Below, in pieces: positions 11,101-23,100 of a DNA stretch of 64,000 nucleotides. Position 1 is the stretch's first letter. Every line of letters begins with the position of its first letter. The notes under the pieces are model-generated. The model ran no database searches, was not told where the DNA came from, and worked only from the letters and a program-made list of their open reading frames with translations. This DNA comes from Endomychus coccineus (lineage: Eukaryota > Arthropoda > Insecta > Coleoptera > Endomychidae), in NCBI GenBank assembly GCA_958510875.1, contig OY294068.1, forward strand, positions 148,402,388-148,466,387, in the 5' to 3' direction. The position numbers were made by a program, and so were the translations under genes.

Positions 11101-14100
11101 AGGTCGAAAAAGGTCAAAAACTGGAAGAAAATTACGTTCACCTGGTTTTTGGCGTAAAATTAATGATATACTGGACTGTAAAAACTGTTGGATGGCGTTC
11201 GGGAATTGTTTTCTTATCGTAAAATTTCCCGCTGAATCCGATTCCGGGGTCATATGTCCCAAAAAAACACTTGTCAGCGACCTGACGATAAATTTTTGTA
11301 CAGTAATATCTGTTATTTGTCGTTTTTTTTGTTGTTTTTTTGATTTTTCGACCTCTAAAATCCATTTAGTCAGAAGAATTCTTATTATATCGTAAAGCTG
11401 AGGTAAAAACACGCAGATTTCGCTGAAATAGTTATTTTTGTAAGTGGCTGCTCACACCAATATGACGCCGTCAAAAAAAAGGTATTTTGCCGAAAATCAG
11501 CTAATGAATAGAAAATGATGCGCTATGTAAGGAAACTGACACCATTTTCGGATTCAGCGGCCAATTTTCGATTGGAAATGACTTCTTGGATGTTTAATTG
11601 TAAAATGTCGATTTCTGGGGTCAAAAACAGTTTTTTGACATTTTCGTTGAAAAACGACCCAAACTTTTCAAAGGGTATTTTAATCTCTATATGCCGGTAA
11701 ACGAGTTCAAATACGATGTAGAAACGGAAAAAATTGCCCCGGCAAGTACCGCAGACCACCCCCCCCTTGGCCATCACCTTTAATTTAGAATTGCCCATAT
11801 TTGAATATTCAGATATTCAAATATTTGAATATTTGCAAATATTCAAATATTGAATAATTTGAATATTCAAATAGGATTAAAAACAAATACTTGAATACTT
11901 AGATACGAAAAATTCCGACCCCTAGTTAAAAGTATATTATAGGTACAATGCTGAAATAATCAACCTAGTAAGGTCTGACAACCTTTTCCTATTACCTCAT
12001 AAATCTTTAACATCTGGTTCAAAAGTGGATATGTGAACATATTAGAGTTAGAGCATGAGATGATTTTGATTACTAAAGATAGATTGCTATGCAGTGGCTT
12101 CTTGGTAATGTTAAAAGTATATTTTAGGTAGAATGCTGAAATAATCAACATTTCTAATAAGCTCTTGACAATCTTTTCCCATTACTTCATAAATCTTTAA
12201 CATCTGGTTCGAAAGTGGATACGTGAAGGTATTAGAGTTAGAGCATGAGATGACCTCGATAGATTGCTATGCAGTGGCTTGTTCAGACATTTTCATATAC
12301 TCATCTAACCTAACAACTGAAAACAAACAGCTCGCTATACGCTATTTGAAACTGACAGTATCAACTTCACTCAAATTTACTTTTGTTAATATTGTTTGCA
12401 ACCCGAATGATTCCAATTAGGTTTTAATTTTATTGTAATTAGCATGACTGACGACTTAACGAATTCCTCGCTGACTAAATAAGGTTTCATACTCGTCACT
12501 CCGGTTCTATAAGATTGCAATGGATGAAACGATCGTGAATAGTATCAATTTTTCAATTTCAATTTTTAATTTAATTTTATTCGTTTATAAAAACACAGTA
12601 CAACATACAGTATTTTATCAAACTGATCAGTAACAAACAAACAATAAGAATTGAATACATATATTAATTATTAATCAAGCACAAAGTATATAGGGAATGA
12701 TCATGAAACATTTACACAATTAAATATAAATATTAGTACATAAATTATAAGACATTGAATTTACAATATGAATGGAAATTAGGTACTGAGGTAGTTCTTA
12801 ACGGAATAGAATGTATGTTTCAGTAAATATGTGTATAGTAATTTTTTTAATATTTTCAATGGATGATTGCCATATTTATTCAGAAAATAATTATAGCAGA
12901 TTATACTCTGATAAATATGACAATTTTGTCCAACCGATAAACTTGAGAATGGTACGTGAATATTATCATTTATATGGTTCCATATCTGTAAAATATATTA
13001 TTTCTAATGTTAGTGTGTTCCTGGTTTTTAATATTCAACACCAGTTGATAGATGTACATACATGGAAGAGTCAAAAATTGGAGTTTTAAAGAAAGTGGTT
13101 TGCAATGACAATCCGATTTAGCATTCAACATACATCGGACAATATTCTTCTGAGCAATGAATACCCTGTCCATGTGGGAAGAATTACCCCAGAATAGAAG
13201 ACCGTAATTTAAAACGGAATGAATGAGACAACACTTTCGAAGAGACAGTGTTTCTTATTATTCTTATCAAATAACATTTGCTACTCACTTTGCTTACGAT
13301 GCTGTTACATTGTGCTTCTCATGTCAATTTATGGTCTATAATCATTCCAAGGAATTTAATTCCATATATCTCCTCAATGTTGTATGATTTATCCTGATAA
13401 GTGGACTGAAATTATAGTTTATGTTCTTTTGCTGGAATAGTATGAAGAAGGGTTTCTTCTCATTAACTGTTAATCCATTGTTAAGACACCAGCGATGGAA
13501 ACTATTAGCACATCTATTTGCTTTCGCTAAGGAGCTGTTTAATTTTTCTTCAGTAATTTGGTTTGTATCGTCGGCATATAGTATATTTCTGTTAGCATCA
13601 CTACATGACTGCTCTAAATCAAACATAAAAACTATAAACAATACTGGGCCCAATATTGACCATTGTGGCACACCTATATTTATCTCGGATGGATTAGATT
13701 TATAAGTCATATACTACAATTTGTTGCCTATCTATTGAGTAGGATTCAATTCAGGCATTGGGAACACCTCTTATTCCACATGAGTGCAGTTTATTTAGTA
13801 ATAAGTTATGATTAACTGAATCAAAGGAGCGAGTTACATCAAAATACAAAGCAACTGGAATTTTTTTTTATTGTTCATGCACTCTTACAAAGTTGAACAT
13901 ATAATCTTCATTGCTCCTACAGTCGATCTACCACTCCTAAATCCATGTAGGATGTCGGGGAAAAGATGGTTCTGTTCTAGAAATCTTGCCATCTGTATGT
14001 TGAAAAAGCTCTCACAAATTTTTGCAAACTAATCATACAAGGTTGAAGATAGAATCTTCATTGCTCCTACAGTCGATCTACCACTCCTAAATCCATGTTG

Positions 14101-17100
14101 GATGTTGGGGAGAAGATGGTTCTGTTCTGGAAATCCTGCCATCTGTATGTTGAATAAGCTCTCAAAAATGTTTGCAAACTATGACTGCAGAGAAATATTT
14201 CTATAGTTATTAATATCTAACGGATCCCTTGTTTTTGAAAATTGGTACCGACTTTGATATTTTGAGTTTAGCGGGATACTTCCCGTTACATAATGAATTA
14301 TTGATTACGTGAGCTAACGGAGTACAGATATCACTTACCACACTTGAAATGGTTCCATGTATATCATCTATTCCTGCTGCTGGTTTTTTTACTTTTCTTT
14401 TAATAATGTCATTCACATCTTGTGGCAGAATCAATACTCTCCATACTATACTTCTCCCAAATGCATAAGAATATTGTAAATAAGTTTTACATATGAAACT
14501 TATAATATTCCCACATTCTTTGTTATATTAACAAAAATATTCATCATTGTATATGATTGTAGTGAAGAGATACAGAATCGGCATTTACTTCGATGATGAT
14601 CACTAATAATTTGTTCATAAAATAGACCAGGGAATAAACAATGAATCAATACTTTATTAATATTTTCCATTACTTTGTTGCAATGGCCAACATCTTGTTC
14701 GAAGCTTATGGATTGATTACATGTTAGCAAATAATTTTCACTCATATCATTCAAACTAGATTTTAGTGGTGTTGATTTCCAGTGCTATGAATGAGTCTGA
14801 AATAAAGACATTTAAATATTAATTTTAATTAATTATGTAGGAAGCTATAATGCAAATGCTAAATATTAATCTGTAATTTCATCTTTGTAAACATTTGAAA
14901 CATCTGATTATTGATTATAAATCATGAATTAACAACAAAATGAATATTTATCGTTGATTGTTTCCTTTTCAGAGATTACGATGGTGGTGTATGGTGGGAA
15001 CGCCATTTTTAGCTTTCTATGTGGCAGGCAGCATCTTAAGCACAAATTTTTTAATAATAATTAAGATATTTATGCTCCTATGTTTATATATAGTGTTACA
15101 TTATGCTGGTCAAATTCTGTATGATGACAGATTGATGACCTTGTTACCGTTGAACATCTATTTGGCTACTAAATTATGGATGTACTTCACATGGTTTATT
15201 TATATCATGCCATTTACCAGTATTCTAACAAATGCCATATTCTTGAGTAGTTCCGGGTTTTTATGGTACTGCTTCGTTAAATCTTGGTTGGGAGATCCAG
15301 GAGTTGTACCAACATCACAACAGTTGAGATTTAGGGTAAGTTTGAATAAATCAAAGACCAATCATTTTTGGTACTCATTCATGAGTGTTGATGATATGAG
15401 CATACGAGGTGTGGCAATTAAGTTCCGAGACTATTGCTATAACATCTTTATTTTTAAATTTCGTACACTTTTTTATTTTTCCCCTTCAATATACTCTCCT
15501 TCCGCATCCCTACACCGCTTCATGCGAATTTTACACTGTGCTGCAGGTCATCTTCCGACAGATTGTTGAGTAGCTGCGCCGATTTTTTTTTTACGTTTTT
15601 CTAACTCATGGCGGGTTCCTTTCAAGCAGGATTTGATTTTTGGGAACAGGTAGAAGTCGCAGGATGCTAAATCCGGCGAATATGGTGGGTGCTCCATGAC
15701 TGTGACCTGGTTTTTGGCCAAATAATCTTTGACAGAGTACGCGTTGTGAGCCGGCGCATTGTCTTGATGGAAAATCCAGGAGTTCTCTTTCCACATTTCG
15801 GGTTTCTTTTTGCGAATCTTTTCTCGGAGCCTTCGCAATGGCCCTTATACTTAATCGACGGTCTTTTAGAACAATCTCGGTTACTTTTCGAACGTTTAAG
15901 TCACTTTTTGAAGTCACAGGCCGCCTGTGGCGCTCGTCATCTTCAACATTCTCCCTACCCTCCTGAAAACGTTTGTACCACTCAAAAACTCTGGCACGGG
16001 ATAGGCAATGATCCCCATAAACCGTCTGCAAATTTTCATAGGTCTCCGTCGCGGACTTTAACAAAAACTTTATATTAACTCTTTGCTCAATTTGTATATT
16101 CAACATTTTTTCGGCGAGTGTAATTTTTTCACGTTTATTATTTCACGATTACAACAAGACTATTTATTGTAGCCACTTGAAAATTTTACCCAAGGTCAAG
16201 GGATAAATACAAATTAAAACCACGCCCTTTACATTCTTCACGCTAAGCTGGTTTTAATTTTAAAAAATCAGTCTCGGAACTTAATTGCCACACCTCGTAT
16301 GTTATGGTTCACTGGGCATATCAGAATTTTTGCCCGGAACATTTCCATTTGTCCATCAGTTTTCCATTTTTCCATATCTATCATTTAAATTCTCAGAATA
16401 TTGATTTCTTTACTACGAGGGCAAAGGGAAAAGTTCCTGAAAAATAAAACAGATTGAAAATGTGACATTTGTGATGTACCATCTTTAACTAGAACGCATT
16501 AAATTAGGATATGGACATCTCAATCAAACGGGTACGAAACATTTTGCATACATTTTTTAATATGAGAAAGCTATCTGCCAGATGAGTGCCGAGTCTGCTC
16601 TCTGTTGACAACAAACGCGACTGTGTGACATCTTCAAAGGAGTGTTTGGCGATGTTCCAGCCCGATAAGGACTTTTTGCGCCGTTTCCTAACCGTTGTAG
16701 AAACATGGATACATCACACCAGAGACCAAAGAACACTCGAAACAGTGGACTTGTCCATGCGAATCGAAGCCGAAAAAGTCCTAAATGGGTTTATCGACCA
16801 CAAAAAGTCATGACGACAGTTTTGTTGGACGATACCGTGTCCATATCGATTACCTTGAAAGGGGCAAAACGATCACCGGCGTACATTATGCAGAGCTGTT
16901 GGATCGATTCGACGCCGATTTATAAAACGAAAGCAGCCGCAGTTGGCAAAGAAAAAAGTGTTCTTCTACCAGGAAAACGCACCGGCGTACAGGTCCGCAA
17001 TCGCAATGGCAAAATTGCATGAATTGCTCTATCAATTGGTTCGTCATCCACAAAATTCTCCAGGTTGCCCCTTGCGATTATTATCTATTTCCAAACTTGA

Positions 17101-20100
17101 AGAAATGGTGTGGCGGATAGAGATTTGGCTCCAACGATGAGGTCATTGCTGAAACAAACTCCTATTTCGAAGAATTGCAGAAATCGTATTATTTGGAATA
17201 GATCGAAATATTGGAAAAACGTTGGACGAAGTGTATCGAGCTATAATGATATTCGGTAGAGAACTAAAATAAGTTTTGACCAAATAAATCATTTCTTGTA
17301 TATTTTTCAGGGACTTTTCACCTTGCCCTCTTGTATCAATAAATTGTTATATTGAAAAGGTTAACTAATTATCATAACTATACAATTGATTCATAACATA
17401 ATATCTATAAAAATAGCAGGTTACGATTTTAGAAATGAACAAAATTAATAAATAAATTAAACAAAAATTTAGTATTATCATATACCGAACCGTTAATAGA
17501 ATTAAAAAGTTCAGAAGAAATGGATTGCAAAATGTTCTTTAAATTTAAAATGGGAAGCTAGAAAGTTCCATGACGCGCGAACAACTTTTCCAAACTTTTA
17601 AATTATCGATAGCTCTCCATGAATTTTCTAAGCTAACATTTGATGAAGTGGTTTAATCAAAATCAATAAAACTTGTGACCAGGTTAAATTGTTTAAAAAC
17701 GGAATTTTCTGCATTTTCCTTTGCTTCTACTTTCCAACTGGTCTGTATCAATGTTTTTTCCACAATATTATAGAGATATTAATTTTCAAATAAACAATAT
17801 ACCATGATAGGATCGGATCCTCTACAAAACGAAAAAAATCGTCCCGTTATTTTGCGTAACTGAGCATATTATATTAATTATATTTTCAACTTCTTGAAGT
17901 ATAGAATTATATTTAACAAAAATGTTCTACGAATGTTCATTAAAATCATTGGATTTCTGATTGTCGGAAGATTAAATAATTCTAATACGTGATTTACCGC
18001 TGTTTTTACATTTCTGTTTTGAAAACATATCGGCCACTAGGGATGGCAAAAATTATGTGTATATCGATATATGAACTCATATGATATATCCTTTACCATT
18101 TATCGATACATCCGACATATCTTCATAAAATATATTGATATATCGGATAGATATCGATGTAATTTTTCGTGAATTATCTGATTTTGTGGATTCCCTACTT
18201 TATTATTAAAAATTAAATGACTAAAAGGATAATTAACTATTTTCATTTACATTATTACATAATATAATAATATTACAACAAAATTTGATTACAGTATTCA
18301 CTTGGAACAGACTTCAAAAATAACATGTTGGGTAGTCTCTTTAATGATTTTTTGTTGTTGTGGAGATCAAGAAAACCCTTATGAGCCTTGAATCTCATGA
18401 TTTACTATGAGAGTCACCTTTCCAGGTATACTCACTAAAAACGTCACCCCCTGTGTAGGCTCGTCTGGCTGTTACATCCGGTGAAACTTAGGCCTGCCGA
18501 CCCATTGTATCTTACCTGTATTGTTTGATCACAGTGCCCGCTCCAGTACTTTTGTGCCTTGTACAAGTCCTTTACTGGGTGAAAGCTGTATACTTCTGGT
18601 TCACGGGTAGACTCCAAAAATTGACTCTTTTGCGGTCCAGTGTTACGACTTTTATTTTTTCGCTGTTTGTCATTCTTTTGTGACACGGTCCTTTGATGCA
18701 TTTTTTTCCGTGTTTGTTTCCTGGATTCTTTGAGGTTTTCCAGGATCCACTCTTCTATAGATCATCGTGCTTACGTTTTCGTACTCCTGTAGTTTGTTCT
18801 TGATCTGAATCATTTTCCGACCTTCTTCTTGGAAGTTCGTCCACTTTTTCATTGCCCGGAGTTACCCGATGCCCCGGCACCTAGATCAGCTTAAGGCGGT
18901 TCCGTTTTGCCAGTATTCTCTTTGCATGCCCGTACCAGTCGGGATGTCACTTCCTGACTTCTCTCATTTTGCCTTAAGTGCAGCCTGACTGTCTGCCAAT
19001 GTATTGATCTGATCATTTTCGATGGCTCTCCCGATTGTTTTCCTTCGTGCATCGAAAAATTGCATATACCTCTTCTTGAAAAACGGAAGTATCTGTGCCC
19101 AATGAATAGCTAAGCCGGTCTTTGGGGTTTTTGAGTATGCTCCTGCACGTGCACTTTTTTCAGTCTTAGACCCGTCTGTGTTCCAGATCTTTTCTTGTTA
19201 AATTGTGCCCAGGCTTGTGTTTTACCATTCAATTCTATCTGGTATTGGTATGTAGAATGTTTTGTCGAAATGGTTTCGTTTTGGAATGTGATCTGTTCTC
19301 ATGCCTAACACGTCCTTCTTCCCGATTATTACGATGCGCATATGTCCTGGCCCAATGTGAACATTATCCAGTGTGCTTTGTTTCTGAATGCCTCTCCCTG
19401 GACCATCCACCCATGGATTGTTCTGGATCTGGATCGTTTTCCAACCATCTTCTTCTAAGTTCGTAGGCTTTTTCATTGCTCACAGTTCCCTGATGTCCCG
19501 GCACCCAGATTAGCTTAACGCTCCCCTTTTATCTGTAGGGTTTCTCCTCGAAGTTCAGGAGGTCCCAGGCCCTATAATTTGCGTTTTCGAGTGAATGTTA
19601 CTATGGTGGCTTTGTGGGGACTGATGTTCAATCCCTCTTGCATTCCATCTCTGACCGTGGGTGGTGTTGTATTTTCCTTGTGCCAAGGCAACTATGTCGT
19701 CGGCGTAACCAAGTGTTCAGTATACTTTGTACTGGAGTGCTGCCAGCAGTCCGTCCACCACCATATTCCACCGAAGCGGAGAGAGTACTTACTCATCCTT
19801 GCGTGCATCCTCTGGTCCCCCGGCCATTACAGTCTCCTCCTACATTGCATGTATCATCGTTCCTCAGCATTGTGTCTATCCAGGCCATACATGATTCCTC
19901 GATTCCTCTGTATCTGAAGGACCTGATGATAGAATCTATACAGGTATTGTTGAAAGCTCCTTCTATGTCTAGGAAGGCCGCTAGAAGAATCTTTATTTTC
20001 CAGCGTGTTTTTCACCCTTTCCACAAGTTGATGAAGTGCTGTTTCTGTTGAACATCCAGTCTTGTTGGCATATTGATCGCGGTGCATTGGTCTTTCCACC

Positions 20101-23100
20101 AGTACATCGTCCCTTATGTGTCTATCTACTAGATTTTCTGAGGTCTTAAGTTCAAAGGGCATGAGACTTATCGGTCTTAGAGACTTCGCCGTTTCCTGTC
20201 CAGTTTTTCCAGGTTTCGTTATAAAAGTGACTAAAGTTTCTCCATGTTTCCGGAATATAATCTAGAGCCATACTGACTCTGAGTATATTACAAAGCCTGT
20301 TCTGCAGTAGTTCTGACCCCTTTTTGCAGCAGTACCGGGTAAATCCCATCTGGACCTGGTGATTTATACGGTTCAAATGAGCTTATACCATATTGAACCT
20401 TGTTATAGTTCACCACCTTTTCAGCTATTCTTCAACTTTCATGATACTCTATTGTGAGTTTTTGTATTTATGGTACCAGCTTTAGAAAAACTTGATCGTA
20501 CTGAGGTAGCGATGATTCCCAAATATTTTTGTGCTCTAAATTAGGTAACAAATTTTTTTTTCCTCAAATTTACTTAAATATGTACCTACTTGTTCATGTC
20601 GACCTGAAGTACAAAATATTTGTTGCTCTTTTAAAACGTTGAATGATACAGATTTACAGAGAGTTACCTAGTTACTGTTAATTGATTTATTCAGTACTTA
20701 TACTGTAGGAGTTTATAAAAAGTAAAGGTTTCTGTAATATTTAAAATAACTTGGTTCATTTACTATTTGTAGTTAGTGTTACTAGAGGGTGCCTTGAACA
20801 TTGAAGAATATTATGTAATTGTTTAAGAAAGTAATATTTAATTTGACATTAGACATCATATTGCCGTCTCACAACAAATGTGCAAGTAGGTATACAGTTA
20901 TTATCCAACGCAAATGGTTCCGATATACAAGGTGTTCCATCTCAGACGAGCCACCCCGTATATTTCTTATCTCATAGTGAGTGGAAAAATCTCCAGAAAC
21001 ACGTCGAATGATTTTGTTTGGGGGACATCTTTTGACGTATATTTGAGGCTTGAACGAGCAACCCCCTAATAGGGGGCGCTTCAACCCCCCTCAAAATTGA
21101 ATAGGGGAGAGGGGTTGAGTGATACGTCATTTGAAAGGTCTTGGAAGTTTCTTTACAACGGTGTATGAAAAACGTAAATTTGATGAACCGTTTTCGCCAA
21201 AAATTAATTTTGTTGCTCGAATGCGCCACCTTGAATATTTTGGTTATTTTTACAATGTACAAGCTCATTTTTATTAAGCCTTTTTTACAAACTTAAACAA
21301 TCTTCAAAAAATCACATTCGTAAAAAAATTGAATTGTGTTGTCATGCTTACAATGAAAAAAATTAAATCTGCGTGTTTAAATCAAATGTTCAAATTGTCC
21401 TCCATTGACTTCCATACAATAATACAATCTTGACTGAAAACCGTCTCTAACATGGTTCAGCATAATTGGAGTTATTTGACGACACTCATTTACAATTCGT
21501 TGGCGTAGTTCGTCCAAATTTTCAGGCTGAGTCACAAAAATCTTAGACTTAAGATGTCCCCACAAGAAGTCCAGAGGGTTCAGGTCAGGAGATCGGGCAG
21601 GCCACTCCATAGGACCTTTTCTTCCAATCCAACGACCGGGGTATTGCAAATTGAGGTATTGGCGAACTGGTGCGGCGTAGTGAGGAGGAGCTCCGTCTTG
21701 TTGCAAATGCAATTGTTGTTCAAGTAGTAGAGGATCGTTTTCTAATTGTTCAGTTATTAACGGATCAATCGCATTATCCAACATTTCAAGATAAATTTCG
21801 TCATTTAAATTACCAGGAATAAACAGAGGTTCAATTAGGTGGTCTCCCAAAATTCCTACCCAAACGTTTAGCTTTTCCCGATGTTGAGTGTGAGCTTCTC
21901 GAAATACATGAGGATTTGTATCGCTCCAAATTCTACAGTTATGCCGCTTAACCTCTCCATTAAGTAAAAAGTGCATTCGAGGAAAAGCAAACGTTGTACA
22001 AGAAATTTGGGTTATTGTTGATACGCTCGACCATAATTTCGCAAAACTCTTGGCTTCGATCCCAATCATCATCATTTAATTCCTGAATTAATTTAATTTT
22101 GTACGGATGGAACTTGTGTTTATGTAAAATTCTGAAAACGTTAGATTGGCTAATACCGGAAGCTGCAGAAAGTTGTCGTACAGATTGCGTGTTTGGCATA
22201 AGTTGGACATGTCCCAATACCGCCACAGCTGCTCCTTCATCATTAACAATTCTAATGGGTGCCCTTTTTTTATCCATTACTGAACCCTTCTCCACAAACT
22301 TTGAAATCAATTCCATTACGTACTTATGGCGAACGCTACGTTCAGGATGGTTTTCGTTAAATATCCTTGCAGCCGCTCGGGCATAATTTTGATTTTGGTA
22401 ATAAAGGCTAACCAGCTCAACACGTTCCAAATCAGCAAAGTAGTAACTCAACAGATTGATTAAAATCATGAAATGATCGAAGAAACGTTAAAACCAGATA
22501 AACACATTCTAAGAACAAAAAATGAAGGCAACATAAGGAAATGCTGTTTTTTTATTTATTAGTTTGAGAGAATGTATTATTGTATGGAAGTCAATGGAGG
22601 ACAATTTGAACATTTGATTTAAACACCCAGATTTAATTTTTTTCATTGTAAGCTGGACAACACAATTCAATTTTTTTACGAATGTGATTTTTTGAAGATT
22701 GTTTAATTTTGTAAAAAAGGCTTAATAAAAATGAGCTTGTACATTGTACAAATAACCAAAATATTCAAGGTGGCACATTCGAGCAACAAAATTAATTTTT
22801 GGCGAAAACGGTTCATCAAATTTGCGTTTTTCATACACCGTTGTAAAGAGGCTTCCAAGACCTTTCAAATGACGTATCACTCAACCCCTCACCCCTATTC
22901 AATTTTGAGGGGTTGAAACGCCCCCTACTAGGGGGTTGCTCGTTCAAGCCTCAAATATACGTCAAAAGATGTCCTACAAACAACATCATTCGACGTGTTT
23001 CGGGAGATTTTTCCACTCACTATGGGATAAGAAATATACGGGGTGGCTCGTCTGAGATGGAACACCTTGTATTTTCTAATATATGGATAGTTTCGCCGAT

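Larger units (their letters stand above)
8931..11924 (+). mobile_element. hAT element with ATTCAAATA-type subterminal repeats, containing a giant palindrome
   Basis: The left end TAGGGCTCGGAATT (8931) pairs with the right end AATTCCGACCCCTA (11911-11924), a typical hAT TIR. Both ends carry dense copies of an ATTCAAATATTC-like motif (8940-9110, 9590-9720, 11800-11890). The 3' part of a hAT transposase lies at 9212-9535. The flanking 8-mers (cgagaatg and gttaaaag) do not match, so the target-site duplication is unproven. Confidence 0.65.

Noticed and set aside
9545..11800. Several frames inside the giant palindrome
   Set aside because: They are not conserved between the two arms as protein and are biased by A/T runs.
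15689..16078. 129-codon + strand frame
   Set aside because: Antisense shadow of the mariner transposase.
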